In this document: positions 8,673 to 16,766 of the stretch, in pieces
How positions within the stretch are numbered: position 1 is the first letter of the stretch
Layout of the letters: each line of letters opens with the position of its first letter
NCBI GenBank assembly: GCA_947493035.1
Contig: CANLOW010000014.1
Location: forward strand, 1 to 42,327
Source: an uncultured Aquimarina sp.
Lineage (GTDB): Bacteria > Bacteroidota > Bacteroidia > Flavobacteriales > Flavobacteriaceae
Length of the DNA: 42,327 nucleotides
Direction: 5' to 3'
The notes under the pieces: generated by a model
Seen by the model: only the letters and a program-made list of their open reading frames with translations
Databases searched by the model: none
What the model was told of the DNA's origin: nothing
Position numbers and translations under genes: made by a program

Positions 8673-9619
8673 TTGATGTAAGTTGCATTCTTGTCAACTA
8701 TAATTCATCCGCTTATACTTTAGACTGTGTAAAGTCGATTATTGAGAACACAAAAAACACAATCAGTTATGAAATTATTATAGTAGATAATAACTCTAAT
8801 ATTGATGATTACCTTACTTTATATTCTCAAATTCCTTTAATAAAAGAAGAATTCTCATCTATAAAACTTTTCCGTAGCTCTATTAATACAGGTTTTGGAG
8901 GAGGGAATATGGATGGTGTCAAGCTTGCTTCAAAATGCAATTACTACGCTTTTATTAATAATGACACCTTATTAACTTCAGAAAATTGCTTATTAAACTT
9001 AAAACAGTTTATGAAGCAAAACCCTTACGTTGGTATGTGTGGACCTCAAATGTTAGATAGCGACTACAAACCTATGATTTCTATTGGTCATTTCGCTTCT
9101 CCTTTAACACAAATAATTAAAGCTTCTTTATTAGAAAAATTAATACCAAAAAGTTTCCCGAAAAGAAGAGCCGAATATAAAACACCAACCAAAGTTAATT
9201 ATGTACAAGGTGCTTTCATGTTTACAGATGCAATTGCGTTTAATGCCATAGGAGGATTTGATAACAACCTTTTCTTATATTACGAAGAGTCTGATGTATC
9301 TTTTCGTTTACTTAAGCAGCTAAAAAAAAGTACTTATTTAGTTCCTCAATGCAATTATATTCATTTCGAAGGAAAAAGTATAGAACGCAAAAAGAGAAAT
9401 ACAATTATCAAAGCCGAGCAAAAAATTTCACTTGTTTATTATATTAGAAAACATTTTTCTTTTATTGAATACAAATTGTTATTATTCTTTTTAACGATAA
9501 GATACTTTTTTAGTGCTTTAGTAAAACCAGCTAATTGGAAGATTTTTCTATTACTTTTACAAGGTGCTCCTTTATCAAAATCATTGAAACATAAACAAAA
9601 ATTAATTACTATCTATTAA
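8654..9619 (+). CDS. Glycosyltransferase family 2 (rhamnosyltransferase-like)
   Basis: 321-aa GT-A enzyme of the WbbL/rhamnosyltransferase branch of GT2. It has VSCILVNYNSSAYTLDCVKS at residues 9-28, IIIVDNNS, NTGFGGGNMDGVKLA (about 78-92), the metal site FINNDTLL (NDD variant, about 101-108), GMCGPQML, YVQGAFMF, and GGFDNNLFLYYEESDVSFRL (about 202-221) with the catalytic base region ED/ESDV. The C-terminal hydrophobic stretch (about 270-295) may anchor it to the membrane. It overlaps the upstream GT4 gene by 19 nt, and the next gene follows after 1 nt. A rhamnose or deoxysugar donor is inferred from branch similarity only. Confidence 0.84.
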   Translation: MGNDTLIDVSCILVNYNSSAYTLDCVKSIIENTKNTISYEIIIVDNNSNIDDYLTLYSQIPLIKEEFSSIKLFRSSINTGFGGGNMDGVKLASKCNYYAFINNDTLLTSENCLLNLKQFMKQNPYVGMCGPQMLDSDYKPMISIGHFASPLTQIIKASLLEKLIPKSFPKRRAEYKTPTKVNYVQGAFMFTDAIAFNAIGGFDNNLFLYYEESDVSFRLLKQLKKSTYLVPQCNYIHFEGKSIERKKRNTIIKAEQKISLVYYIRKHFSFIEYKLLLFFLTIRYFFSALVKPANWKIFLLLLQGAPLSKSLKHKQKLITIY

Positions 9620-9620
9620 T

Positions 9621-10361
9621 ATGGGAGTAAAAAAAGTTAAAAGCCAAATTGCTAGCATCTTAAGGTTTTTTTTCGGAAAAGAGCCTAAAGACTTCAAAAA
9701 AATTCCTGTGTTTATAAATAATTACAATAGGCTAACTACAACAAAAAAACTAGTTAATGATCTAAAAAAAAGAGGGTATTCAAATATACATATCCTTGAT
9801 AACGATTCTACATACCCTCCTTTATTAGAATATTACAAAACAACTGAAGCTAAAGTACATTTTTTAGGTAAAAATATTGGATCAAAAGCTTACTGGAAAA
9901 GTGGGTTATGGCTTAAATATTTAACTAAATATTATGCTTATACTGACTCTGACATAACTTTAAAAGAAGAATGTCCTGATGATTTTTTAGAATACTTCCA
10001 TAAATTACTAATTAAATACCCTAAAACACACAAAGTAGGGTTTTCTCTTCAAATTGATAATCTACCTGACACTTATCATAACAAAAATAAAGTTGTGAAT
10101 TGGGAGTCCAAATTCTATGAACAAGAAATAGAACAAAACGTATTCATTGCTCCTATAGATACTACTTTTGCTTTGTACAAGCCATTCAACAAAAAAGGTT
10201 CAAGAGATTATAGTATTTTAGTATTAAGGACTGGCGCTCCATACCAAGCCAAGCATATGCCTTGGTATATTGACAGTAATAACCTTGACAGTGAAGAACA
10301 ATTTTACATTAATTCATTAACAACAAGAACACACTGGAGTCGCCAAAACAAAAATCAATAA
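9621..10361 (+). CDS. Probable glycosyltransferase, GT-A fold, poorly characterised
   Basis: 246 aa. The fold is suggested by VFINNYNRLTTTKKLVNDL (about residues 30-48), a short GT2-like first strand, then IHILDNDSTYPPLLEYY, the GT2-like NIGSKAYW, and a DxD-type site in YAYTDSDITL (about 110-119). The C-terminal half ends at a sequence ending in THWSRQ. It begins 1 nt after the preceding GT2 and is the last gene of the operon, before the hairpins at 10399-10497. No transmembrane segment is clear. It is shorter than typical GT2 proteins and could be a divergent family or a capping or phosphate-adding enzyme. Function inferred from fold and neighbours. Confidence 0.6.
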   Translation: MGVKKVKSQIASILRFFFGKEPKDFKKIPVFINNYNRLTTTKKLVNDLKKRGYSNIHILDNDSTYPPLLEYYKTTEAKVHFLGKNIGSKAYWKSGLWLKYLTKYYAYTDSDITLKEECPDDFLEYFHKLLIKYPKTHKVGFSLQIDNLPDTYHNKNKVVNWESKFYEQEIEQNVFIAPIDTTFALYKPFNKKGSRDYSILVLRTGAPYQAKHMPWYIDSNNLDSEEQFYINSLTTRTHWSRQNKNQ

Positions 10362-10398
10362 CTGTATTGGTATTACCATATTGTTTTAATAAATAAAA

Positions 10399-10449
10399 TG
10401 TCCCGTCCTAAAATAGCGTTACAGTCAAATGTTATTTTAGGACGGGACA
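10399..10449. repeat. 51-bp hairpin with 17-bp perfect stem, resembling paired IS ends
   Basis: The arms at 10399-10415 and 10433-10449 (TGTCCCGTCCTAAAATA and its complement) are perfect inverted copies around a 17-nt loop. The element begins TG and ends CA, like terminal repeats of IS3/IS481-type elements. Similarity between the arms fades inward of the perfect block. No T-run follows, so it is a poor terminator; the real terminator lies 13 bp downstream. No transposase and no clear target duplication are seen. Confidence 0.75.
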
Positions 10450-10461
10450 GAGTATAAATTT

Positions 10462-10497
10462 AAAAACGATACAAGTTGTGATTGTATCGTTTTTTTT
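10462..10497. terminator. Bidirectional terminator between the glycan operon and hisS
   Basis: A 13-bp stem (AAAAACGATACAA, 10462-10474, with 10482-10494) and a 7-nt loop, followed by a T-run on the plus strand and, because of the A-run, a T-run on the minus strand too. It separates convergent transcription units. Confidence 0.88.
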
Positions 10498-10523
10498 AAT
10501 TCGTAATGATTTAAAATACTTGT

Positions 10524-11894
10524 TTAACTAACTAATCCAAGTAACCCTTCAAAATCATAGGTTTCTTGAGTGCCATCTATCATATTTTTGATGGTAAACT
10601 GACCATTTTCTACTTCGGTAGTTCCTGCTAATACGACATATGGAAATTGACGTTTGTTAGCATAGGTCATTTGCTTTTTCATTTTCGCAGCATCTGGGTA
10701 TAATTCGGCTGCAACTCCGGCTGCTCTTAATTTTTCTATGGCTTGATAGCAATATAAGGCTTCAGCATCTCCAAAATTGATAAAGAATACTTTCGTCGTT
10801 TCAGTAACCGTCTCTGGAAATAAATTCAACTCTTCTAACACCAAGTAAATACGATCTAATCCAAAAGAAATCCCTACTCCACTAACATCTTTCATTCCGA
10901 AAATGCCAGTAAGGTCATCATAACGACCTCCTCCACCAATAGAACCTATTTTCACGGCATCTGGAGCAGCTACTTCAAAAATAGCCCCTGTATAATAATT
11001 CAATCCACGAGCCAAAGTAACATCTAGATCTAAAGTAGCTGTTTTCAATCCTAAGCTTTCAATAGCATTAATAATAAAAGATAATTCTTCTACTCCCTTC
11101 AAACCTTCTTCAGAAGATGATAACAACGCTTTTAATTGCCCTAACTTTTCAGCAAAGCTTCCTGAAAAAGAAAATAATGGTTGAATCTTTGCTATCGCTT
11201 CTTCCGTTATTCCTTTAGAAAGCATTTCATTCTTTACGCCATCTTCACCAATCTTATCAAGCTTATCTAAGGCTACCGTAAAGTCGATTAATTTATCTTT
11301 CGCTCCTATAACCTCTGCAATCCCTGAAAGAATCTTACGGTTATTCATTTTAATCGTAACTCCTTCTACTTTTAAATCTGTAAAAACAGCATCATAAAGC
11401 TTTACAAACTCTACTTCTTGCCATAAGGACTTACTACCAACCACATCGGCATCACATTGATAAAACTCTCTATAACGTCCTTTTTGTGGACGATCGGCAC
11501 GCCAAACAGGCTGTATTTGATAACGCTTAAATGGGAAGTCTATATCATTTTGATGCTGTACTACATAACGCGCAAAAGGTACTGTTAGGTCATAACGTAA
11601 TGCTTTTTCAGAAATCTGACTTATTAGCTTTTGACTATTCTTTTCAGCTAAATTCTGCTCATTTGCTTTTTTTAAATAGTCTCCACTATTTAAAATTTTA
11701 AAAATCAAACGGTCTCCTTCTTCCCCGTATTTCCCCATCAACGTACTACTGTTTTCAAAACTTGGAGTTTCAATAGGTCGAAAACCAAAATTCTTAAAAT
11801 GTCGTTGTACTGTATCCTTGATGTATGAACGTTTTGCTACTTCAATCGGTGAAAAATCACGGGTTCCTTTTGGTAAAGAAGGTTTTTGTGCCAT
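10524..11894 (-). CDS. hisS: Histidyl-tRNA synthetase
   Basis: Charges tRNA-His with histidine in the cytoplasm. The 456-aa class II synthetase begins [18 protein letters not shown], where PKGTRDF is the standard HisRS opening. Motif 2 is seen in [13 protein letters not shown] (about residue 125). The histidine-specific segments are [14 protein letters not shown] (about 292-305) and [15 protein letters not shown] (about 316-330); motif 3 is [15 protein letters not shown] (about 340-354). The C-terminal anticodon domain runs from about 375 to the end. I chose the ATG at 11894; an upstream in-frame extension of 52 codons is hydrophobic noise and crosses the promoter. It shares its 3' terminator with the convergent glycan operon. 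Confidence 0.97.
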   Translation of the reverse strand: MAQKPSLPKGTRDFSPIEVAKRSYIKDTVQRHFKNFGFRPIETPSFENSSTLMGKYGEEGDRLIFKILNSGDYLKKANEQNLAEKNSQKLISQISEKALRYDLTVPFARYVVQHQNDIDFPFKRYQIQPVWRADRPQKGRYREFYQCDADVVGSKSLWQEVEFVKLYDAVFTDLKVEGVTIKMNNRKILSGIAEVIGAKDKLIDFTVALDKLDKIGEDGVKNEMLSKGITEEAIAKIQPLFSFSGSFAEKLGQLKALLSSSEEGLKGVEELSFIINAIESLGLKTATLDLDVTLARGLNYYTGAIFEVAAPDAVKIGSIGGGGRYDDLTGIFGMKDVSGVGISFGLDRIYLVLEELNLFPETVTETTKVFFINFGDAEALYCYQAIEKLRAAGVAAELYPDAAKMKKQMTYANKRQFPYVVLAGTTEVENGQFTIKNMIDGTQETYDFEGLLGLVS

Positions 11895-11914
11895 TGATAT
11901 TAAAATTAGGAATG

Positions 11915-11947
11915 CAAATATAGGGATTAGCTTGAAGCTAATAACAA
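11915..11947 (-). promoter_or_regulatory. hisS promoter
   Basis: On the minus strand the -7 box reads TATATTTG (11915-11922), a perfect consensus match, with a TTG 22 nt further upstream (11945-11947). It lies 20 nt before the hisS ATG, which supports the shorter start. Confidence 0.55.
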
Positions 11948-12054
11948 TAAGCTTACTGCCATAAGTAGTAGTAAATATATTTTTCAAAAAGTATTTATTC
12001 TCTATTTTTGAGGAAAAGCTTATATCGTATCGTTTGAAGCTTAATGCCAAAAAT

Positions 12055-13158
12055 ATGACTTACATCGAAATAGAATCGCAAGAAGAATTAGAAGCTTTAG
12101 TGAAAACTTCTAAAAACTTTTCAAAATTTGCTTTTCAAAATTTAAACTTTAATCTCATAGATTTAGAAAACATACAATTTGAAGACTGTATTTTCCTGGG
12201 CTGTGAAATTCCAAATGATCTAGTTTGCGAATTGTATCATAATAATTATTTGTTTCCTAAAATGGAAATGCCTTATAACTGTTATGTAAATCGTCTTTAT
12301 ACCACGGAGGATTTATATAAAAACTATATTCTTGGTACTCCCGAATCCTATAAAAAAACGTTAGACTATCTAGTTTATGACCATTTTATCAAAACAGGTA
12401 AAGAAGCTTCTGACATTAAAGAAACATTAGGTCGTAGGTTACACGATCATTCGATTACAGATGCATTATACGATTTTCTAGATCAATTTCCTGATGACAA
12501 AAAAGTAGCCATCATGGGAGGTCATAGCCTTTCTAGAGCCGACCAAGGGTTTACAGAAGTAGCACTATTAAGTAAACAATTAACGGAGAAAGGATATTTG
12601 ATGTTATCCGGTGGAGGGCCTGGTGCCATGGAGGCTACACATGTTGGGGCTTGGTTTGCGGGAAAACCAGAGACACAATTATTGGATGCAATAGCAATAC
12701 TAGCCGAAGCTCCAAAATATAATGATACGCTTTGGTTAGATAAAAGTTTTGAAGTTTTCAAGAAGTATCCCGAAACAGATTTTGAAAGTGTCGGTATACC
12801 AACTTGGTTATACGGCCACGAACCACCTACGCCTTTCGCCACTCGAATTGCCAAATATTTTGCAAATAGTGTTCGTGAGGATGGATTACTAGCAATCGCT
12901 AAAGGAGGAATAGTATTTACTCCTGGTAGTGCTGGCACTATCCAAGAAATCTTTCAAGATGCTACACAAAATCATTATCTAAGCTTTGAAGTATCTAGCC
13001 CTATGATCTTTTTAAACAAAGACTATTGGACAAATGAGCGACCAGTGTATCCTTTAATGAAAAAACTAAACGATCAAGGAAAATATAGTAATCTACAATT
13101 GTCAATCACGGATAACATTCATGATGTCATTGAGACTCTGGATGGGTTCTCTATATAA
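12055..13158 (+). CDS. LOG-family protein, probable nucleotide 5'-monophosphate nucleosidase
   Basis: 367 aa from ATG 12055; an in-frame TTG seven codons upstream is less likely. The core is a Rossmann-like LOG/YgdH (PpnN) domain: [18 protein letters not shown] (about residue 145), then [17 protein letters not shown] (about 183-199), and [20 protein letters not shown] (about 283-302), the family's PGGxGTxxE motif with Ser in place of the second Gly. Relatives hydrolyse the N-glycosidic bond of nucleoside monophosphates for purine salvage, and plant LOG proteins activate cytokinins. The N-terminal about 130 residues resemble the extra domain of the larger PpnN-type proteins. It is divergent from hisS; a TTG-N17-TATCGTTTG sequence (12008-12036) may be its promoter. 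Confidence 0.8.
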   Translation: MTYIEIESQEELEALVKTSKNFSKFAFQNLNFNLIDLENIQFEDCIFLGCEIPNDLVCELYHNNYLFPKMEMPYNCYVNRLYTTEDLYKNYILGTPESYKKTLDYLVYDHFIKTGKEASDIKETLGRRLHDHSITDALYDFLDQFPDDKKVAIMGGHSLSRADQGFTEVALLSKQLTEKGYLMLSGGGPGAMEATHVGAWFAGKPETQLLDAIAILAEAPKYNDTLWLDKSFEVFKKYPETDFESVGIPTWLYGHEPPTPFATRIAKYFANSVREDGLLAIAKGGIVFTPGSAGTIQEIFQDATQNHYLSFEVSSPMIFLNKDYWTNERPVYPLMKKLNDQGKYSNLQLSITDNIHDVIETLDGFSI

Positions 13159-13175
13159 TTTAGTTAAGTAACGTA

Positions 13176-14081
13176 GTGTCCAACAACATAGAAAATCATG
13201 TCTCTTCTTTATGGGAATTAGAAAACATTTCTATTTCCCATAATATTATCGATTACCATTCCTATGAAGAACACACTACTAAAAATGACACTGAAGCTGT
13301 CAGATTACACTTTGGTTTACAAGGAACTTATGATGTAACATTACCTCAAATAAAAGCCTCTTTTCACCTCTCTGGTCATCACAATAATATTATATACTCA
13401 AAGGGGCTAGAACTAAAAGTGAAAAACCACACGAAGCGTATTGAAACCTTTGGAATCAATTTTAATACTGCTTCATTTATTAAAATAGCACAAAAGGGAA
13501 ATGATCCTTTAAAAAAATTCTGCGAAGAAATAGTCAACAATAGGAACACTATATTATCACCAGAATGGCAAACTAACAATTTTAGAATTCAATCATTAAT
13601 TAAAGAAATCTTATGTTGCCCATATCACGATGGACTAAAAAACTTATTCTTATTTTCTAAAAGTATTGAGCTTTTAGTTTTACAAGCATCTCTTTATGCC
13701 GCAGATAAACAGAAAAAACACTTGATATCCTCCAGTGACAGAAAAAAACTAATTGAAGTCAAAGAATTTATTAATAATCGAATCGATAATCCCCCAACCT
13801 TACATCAAATTTCTAATCAGATTAATCTTAATGAATTTAAGTTAAAACGAGGATTTAAAGAATTATTTGGCACTACTATATTCGAGTATACACAAAACTG
13901 TAGAATGGAACTTGCCAAGCAATTGTTACTTGATACTGATAAAACGGCTAAAGAAATTGCTTACGAAATAGGGTATAGTTCTCCTCAACATTTTTCTAAA
14001 GCATTTAAAAATCTATTCGGAGTCACTCCTAAAAGTATAACAAAAACTCCTGATGATACAATCATCTCCAAAAAGCTTTAA
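13176..14081 (+). CDS. AraC-family transcriptional regulator
   Basis: 301 aa, GTG start at 13176; no in-frame ATG precedes the conserved region. The C-terminal third (about residues 200-295) holds the two AraC helix-turn-helix units: PPTLHQISNQINLNEFKLKR, then FKELFGTTIFEYTQNCRMEL, and KTAKEIAYEIGYSSPQHFSK with the terminal GVTPKSI. The N-terminal about 190 residues are a ligand or dimerisation domain without a recognised signature; GLQGTYDV resembles a cupin-like strand. Bacteroidota relatives often control a neighbouring stress or transport gene. It starts 17 nt after the LOG gene and the SRPBCC gene follows 31 nt after its stop, so the three could be co-transcribed. Confidence 0.88.
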   Translation: MSNNIENHVSSLWELENISISHNIIDYHSYEEHTTKNDTEAVRLHFGLQGTYDVTLPQIKASFHLSGHHNNIIYSKGLELKVKNHTKRIETFGINFNTASFIKIAQKGNDPLKKFCEEIVNNRNTILSPEWQTNNFRIQSLIKEILCCPYHDGLKNLFLFSKSIELLVLQASLYAADKQKKHLISSSDRKKLIEVKEFINNRIDNPPTLHQISNQINLNEFKLKRGFKELFGTTIFEYTQNCRMELAKQLLLDTDKTAKEIAYEIGYSSPQHFSKAFKNLFGVTPKSITKTPDDTIISKKL

Positions 14082-14112
14082 CCATATTTGATTACACATT
14101 AAATGTAATATT

Positions 14113-14553
14113 ATGGATAGATCTTTAATCATAGAAAAGGAAGTTATTTTTAACACCAACAAAAACCAAGTTTGGGATTTACTTACAAATCCTAACATGA
14201 CTAAACAATATATGTTTGGCTGTAGTGTAGTTTCCAATTGGGAAATCGGCTCCCCTATTTTGTGGATCGGGAAAACAGAAGAGAATGAAGATATCACTTA
14301 TGTAAAAGGCATTGTTTCTGAATTTATAAAAGAAGAAAAAGTATCCTTTTCTATGCTAGATCCTAATCTAGGCATAAAAGACATTCCTAAAAACTATGCT
14401 CAAATGACCTACAAGTTAACTGAGATAAATGATAGCACTCGATTAATATTAAGCCAAGACTTTAGAGGAACTGACCATGCCGAAAAAAGATATAAGGAAT
14501 CTAGTGAAGGCTGGGATATTGTTATAAAAGCCATGAAAAAGATATTGGTCTAG
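14113..14553 (+). CDS. SRPBCC (AHSA1-like) family protein
   Basis: 146 aa, the usual size of a single START/Bet v 1-like hydrophobic-pocket domain. The START-like opening is IEKEVIFNTNKNQVWDLLTN (residues 7-26). The middle strand GSPILWIG.. and the C-terminal long helix EKRYKESSEGWDIVIKAMKK (about 124-143) fit the Activator-of-Hsp90-ATPase-like subgroup (W near the end of the pocket, GWD in the helix). These proteins bind small hydrophobic ligands; the ligand is unknown. It may be a target of the AraC regulator just upstream. No signal peptide. Confidence 0.78.
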   Translation: MDRSLIIEKEVIFNTNKNQVWDLLTNPNMTKQYMFGCSVVSNWEIGSPILWIGKTEENEDITYVKGIVSEFIKEEKVSFSMLDPNLGIKDIPKNYAQMTYKLTEINDSTRLILSQDFRGTDHAEKRYKESSEGWDIVIKAMKKILV

Positions 14554-14556
14554 TAT

Positions 14557-14589
14557 TTGTAAGGTTAGGATATCATTTTAACCTTACAA
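14557..14589 (+). terminator. Hairpin after the SRPBCC gene
   Basis: TTGTAAGGTTA (14557-14567) pairs perfectly with TAACCTTACAA (14579-14589) around an 11-nt loop, beginning 4 nt after the stop codon. The T-run is weak, so termination by this hairpin is likely but not certain. Confidence 0.55.
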
Positions 14590-14726
14590 GATGCTTTACT
14601 TCAAAAGATATTTACTACGATTCTTATTAACGTCATTATATTCTAGTAGTGAATTTATTGATGACTGTATACTATTTCTTTCAAAAAGTATAACTAATGA
14701 TATTAGAAATCATTAATCTATTAAAA

Positions 14727-14759
14727 TAAAAAAAGCGCTATTTCAATTGAAATAGCGCT
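14727..14759 (-). terminator. Terminator of the cold-shock gene
   Basis: A 26-bp perfect palindrome (14734-14759, core AGCGCTATTTCAA and its complement) is followed on the minus strand by a run of T. It lies about 90 nt after the csp stop codon; no gene is seen in the roughly 300 bp between the SRPBCC and csp genes apart from this and the hairpin at 14557. Confidence 0.8.
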
Positions 14760-14850
14760 CTACACTTTTTTAATGCTTCAGTACTTGATTTTTGCTGTTA
14801 AGCATAATCTAATAATGTTGCTTTAAAATAACTCTTAATCAGTACTCGAA

Positions 14851-15042
14851 TTATATTACTTTGACGTCAACAGCATTCATGCCCTTACGCCCTTCTTTTA
14901 ATTCAAATTCTACTTGATCTCCTTTTGTTACTTCGTCGATTAATCCAGAGATGTGTACGAAATACTCTTTGTTTGAACCTTCTTCAGTGATGAAGCCGAA
15001 TCCTTTTTCATCATTGAAAAACTTAACTGTTCCTTGACTCAT
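14851..15042 (-). CDS. Cold-shock protein (CspA family)
   Basis: 63-aa single cold-shock domain that binds single-stranded RNA/DNA and melts RNA structure in the cytoplasm. RNP1 appears as KGFGFI (residues 13-18) and RNP2 as YFVHI (27-31), with the opening QGTVKFFNDEKGFGFI. Length matches the 63-70-aa family norm. The gene is preceded by an 82-bp gap holding an 11-bp inverted repeat (15082-15106), which could be a 5' UTR structure or the terminator of the GlmU-like gene upstream. Confidence 0.95.
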   Translation of the reverse strand: MSQGTVKFFNDEKGFGFITEEGSNKEYFVHISGLIDEVTKGDQVEFELKEGRKGMNAVDVKVI

Positions 15043-15081
15043 TTTGATAATTATAATAAATTTGACTGCAATTTAGTTTAA

Positions 15082-15106
15082 TTATTTCATGTACAACATG
15101 AAATAA
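15082..15106. repeat. Inverted repeat between the GlmU-like and csp genes
   Basis: TTATTTCATGT (15082-15092) and ACATGAAATAA (15096-15106) are perfect inverted copies with a 3-nt loop. Being between two genes of the same strand, it could end the upstream transcript or lie in the csp leader. No strong T-run follows on the minus strand. Confidence 0.6.
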
Positions 15107-15124
15107 CAATTTATTTATGATTTC

Positions 15125-16291
15125 TTAATAATTTCTCCACTTTTCACTTTGATCAAACACAGATTTGAGGATAGATTCATCTTCTTCTGTAAAATCAATT
15201 TTACGTCTTGACATTACTTTTTCTGCGACTTCAAAAGCTTTTCTAGTTTTGTATTCTGTAAAACCTGCACTACCACCCCAACTGAAACTAGGAATAAAAT
15301 TTCTTGGAAAACCTCCTCCAAAAATATTGGCACTAACACCTATAACCGTTCCTGTATTAAACATTGTATTAATTCCACTTTTAGAATGATCTCCCATCAT
15401 CAAACCACAAAATTGCTCACCTGTCCTAGCAAAACCTTCCGTTTCGTAATCCCATAAGCGCACTTCGGCATAATTATTCTTAAGATTTGAAGTATTAGTA
15501 TCAGCCCCTAGGTTACACCATTCTCCTAAAACAGAATTACCTAAATAACCATCATGTCCTTTATTAGAATACCCAAATATTACAGAATTACCAACTTCTC
15601 CTCCTACTTTACTATGAGGACCAACTGTTGTATCAGCATAAATTTTAGCTCCAATCTTGATCGTTGCACCCTCACAAAGCGCAAATGGCCCCTGAATGAT
15701 ACTTCCTTCCATTACCGTAGCTCCTCTACCAATATAGATATCTCCTCCCTTAGTATTAAAAATGGCACATTCAGCAGAAGCTCCTTCTTCCAAAAACACC
15801 TTACCACCTCCTATTACTCTATTCGTGTCTGATAATGTCTCTGATATCTGATCTTCGGTTAACAGCTTAAAATCGGCCTGAATTTGAGCTCCATTCTCTT
15901 TAAATATACTCCACGTATGTTTTATTAAAGTTGCTTCTACTTCAATCTTCAGAAATACATCAAGATCAGGTTCTTCTCCTTCTTCTACACAAAAGGCTAT
16001 TAATTCATCATTAGCATATAAGGATTGTTGTACTTCTAATGATTTTATTTTTTCTACTAGTACATCCGTTGGCAATACATTTCCTAGAATAAAAATATTT
16101 TTTTCCAGTTCCACCATCGGCCATTTCCCTGAAAGGTATTCTTCAGTAACTGTAGAAGTTGTTAACCCTAAATACTTTTCCCATTTTTCACGAATGGTAA
16201 GTATTCCTACTCTAATATCAGCAACTGGTCTTGTATAAGTAAATGGCAATAAAGCTTCTCTATCTGGGCCATCAAACAGAATATAGTTCAT
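15125..16291 (-). CDS. GlmU-family sugar nucleotidyltransferase/acetyltransferase (alternative bacteroidete type)
   Basis: 388 aa. The N terminus NYILFDGPDREALLPFTYTR is characteristic of the Bacteroidota alternative GlmU family (TIGR03991 type), which lacks the GxGTRM loop of classical GlmU. The C-terminal half (about residues 180-350) is a left-handed beta-helix of hexapeptide repeats (IYIGRGATVMEGSIIQGPFA, then IKIGAKIYADTTVGPHSKVG). Its likely role is UDP-GlcNAc formation from GlcN-1-P, feeding peptidoglycan and LPS, in the cytoplasm. It lies 97 bp after the L31 gene on the same strand. The family call is strong; the precise catalytic activity is assigned from family annotation. Confidence 0.82.
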   Translation of the reverse strand: MNYILFDGPDREALLPFTYTRPVADIRVGILTIREKWEKYLGLTTSTVTEEYLSGKWPMVELEKNIFILGNVLPTDVLVEKIKSLEVQQSLYANDELIAFCVEEGEEPDLDVFLKIEVEATLIKHTWSIFKENGAQIQADFKLLTEDQISETLSDTNRVIGGGKVFLEEGASAECAIFNTKGGDIYIGRGATVMEGSIIQGPFALCEGATIKIGAKIYADTTVGPHSKVGGEVGNSVIFGYSNKGHDGYLGNSVLGEWCNLGADTNTSNLKNNYAEVRLWDYETEGFARTGEQFCGLMMGDHSKSGINTMFNTGTVIGVSANIFGGGFPRNFIPSFSWGGSAGFTEYKTRKAFEVAEKVMSRRKIDFTEEDESILKSVFDQSEKWRNY

Positions 16292-16337
16292 CTTATTTTT
16301 TTTGAGGTGAATTTAATCTCTTTTCATTTAAGGGCAT

Positions 16338-16364
16338 AAAAAAAGCCTCGTAAAAACGAGGCTT
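16338..16364 (-). terminator. Terminator after rpmE2
   Basis: AAGCCTCGT (16343-16351) and ACGAGGCTT (16356-16364) form a 9-bp stem with a 4-nt loop, followed on the minus strand by a T-run (A 16338-16344 on plus). It ends the L31 transcript before the GlmU-like gene. Confidence 0.85.
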
Positions 16365-16388
16365 ATATATATATTATAGACACAAAAA

Positions 16389-16640
16389 TTACTTTTTGAA
16401 TTTTGCGTACTTGTTTTTGAATTTATCGATACGTCCTGCAGTATCTACTAACTTCGACTTTCCTGTATAATATGGATGAGAAGTTCTAGAGATTTCCATC
16501 TTTACTAATGGGTACTCTACACCATCGATTTCAATAGTTTCTTTACTATTTACTGTAGACTTAGTAATGAATACGTCTTCATTAGACATATCTTTAAATG
16601 CAACTAATCTATAACTATCTGGGTGTATACCTTGTTTCAT
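16389..16640 (-). CDS. rpmE2: 50S ribosomal protein L31, type B
   Basis: 83-aa L31 of the large ribosomal subunit. It begins [20 protein letters not shown] and contains the conserved [20 protein letters not shown] (about residues 53-72) and the C-terminal FKNKYAKF. No CxxC zinc ligands are present, which defines the type B (zinc-independent) form. It has a strong promoter (16666-16695) and its own terminator. The order L31 then GlmU-like protein is, to my knowledge, common in Flavobacteriia. Confidence 0.96.
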   Translation of the reverse strand: MKQGIHPDSYRLVAFKDMSNEDVFITKSTVNSKETIEIDGVEYPLVKMEISRTSHPYYTGKSKLVDTAGRIDKFKNKYAKFKK

Positions 16641-16665
16641 GTCTATATCTTTTCTTTAGAGTGGG

Positions 16666-16695
16666 CAAAAATATAAAATATATTCCAAATAACAA
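16666..16695 (-). promoter_or_regulatory. rpmE2 promoter
   Basis: On the minus strand TTG (16693-16695) and TATTTTTG (16666-16673) are separated by 19 nt, a textbook Bacteroidota TTG-N19-TAnnTTTG arrangement, 25 nt before the ATG. Confidence 0.68.
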
Positions 16696-16704
16696 CTCTT
16701 ATTT

Positions 16705-16752
16705 AAAAAAAATAAAGGGCAGTGATTTTAAATCGATCACTGCCCTTTATTT
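16705..16752 (-). terminator. Terminator of the OmpA-family gene
   Basis: A 17-bp stem (16710-16726 with 16736-16752, containing AAAGGGCAGTGAT) and a 9-nt loop, followed on the minus strand by a T-run. It lies 14 nt after the stop codon of the gene at 16767. Confidence 0.9.
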
Positions 16753-16766
16753 CATATATCTACTGA

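Noticed and set aside
10399..10449. Ordinary terminator for the glycan operon
   Set aside because: No T-run after the hairpin and a normal terminator follows at 10462.
11895..12050. 52-codon N-terminal extension of hisS
   Set aside because: Crosses a perfect -7 promoter box and lacks synthetase features; the HisRS opening is at the ATG 11894.
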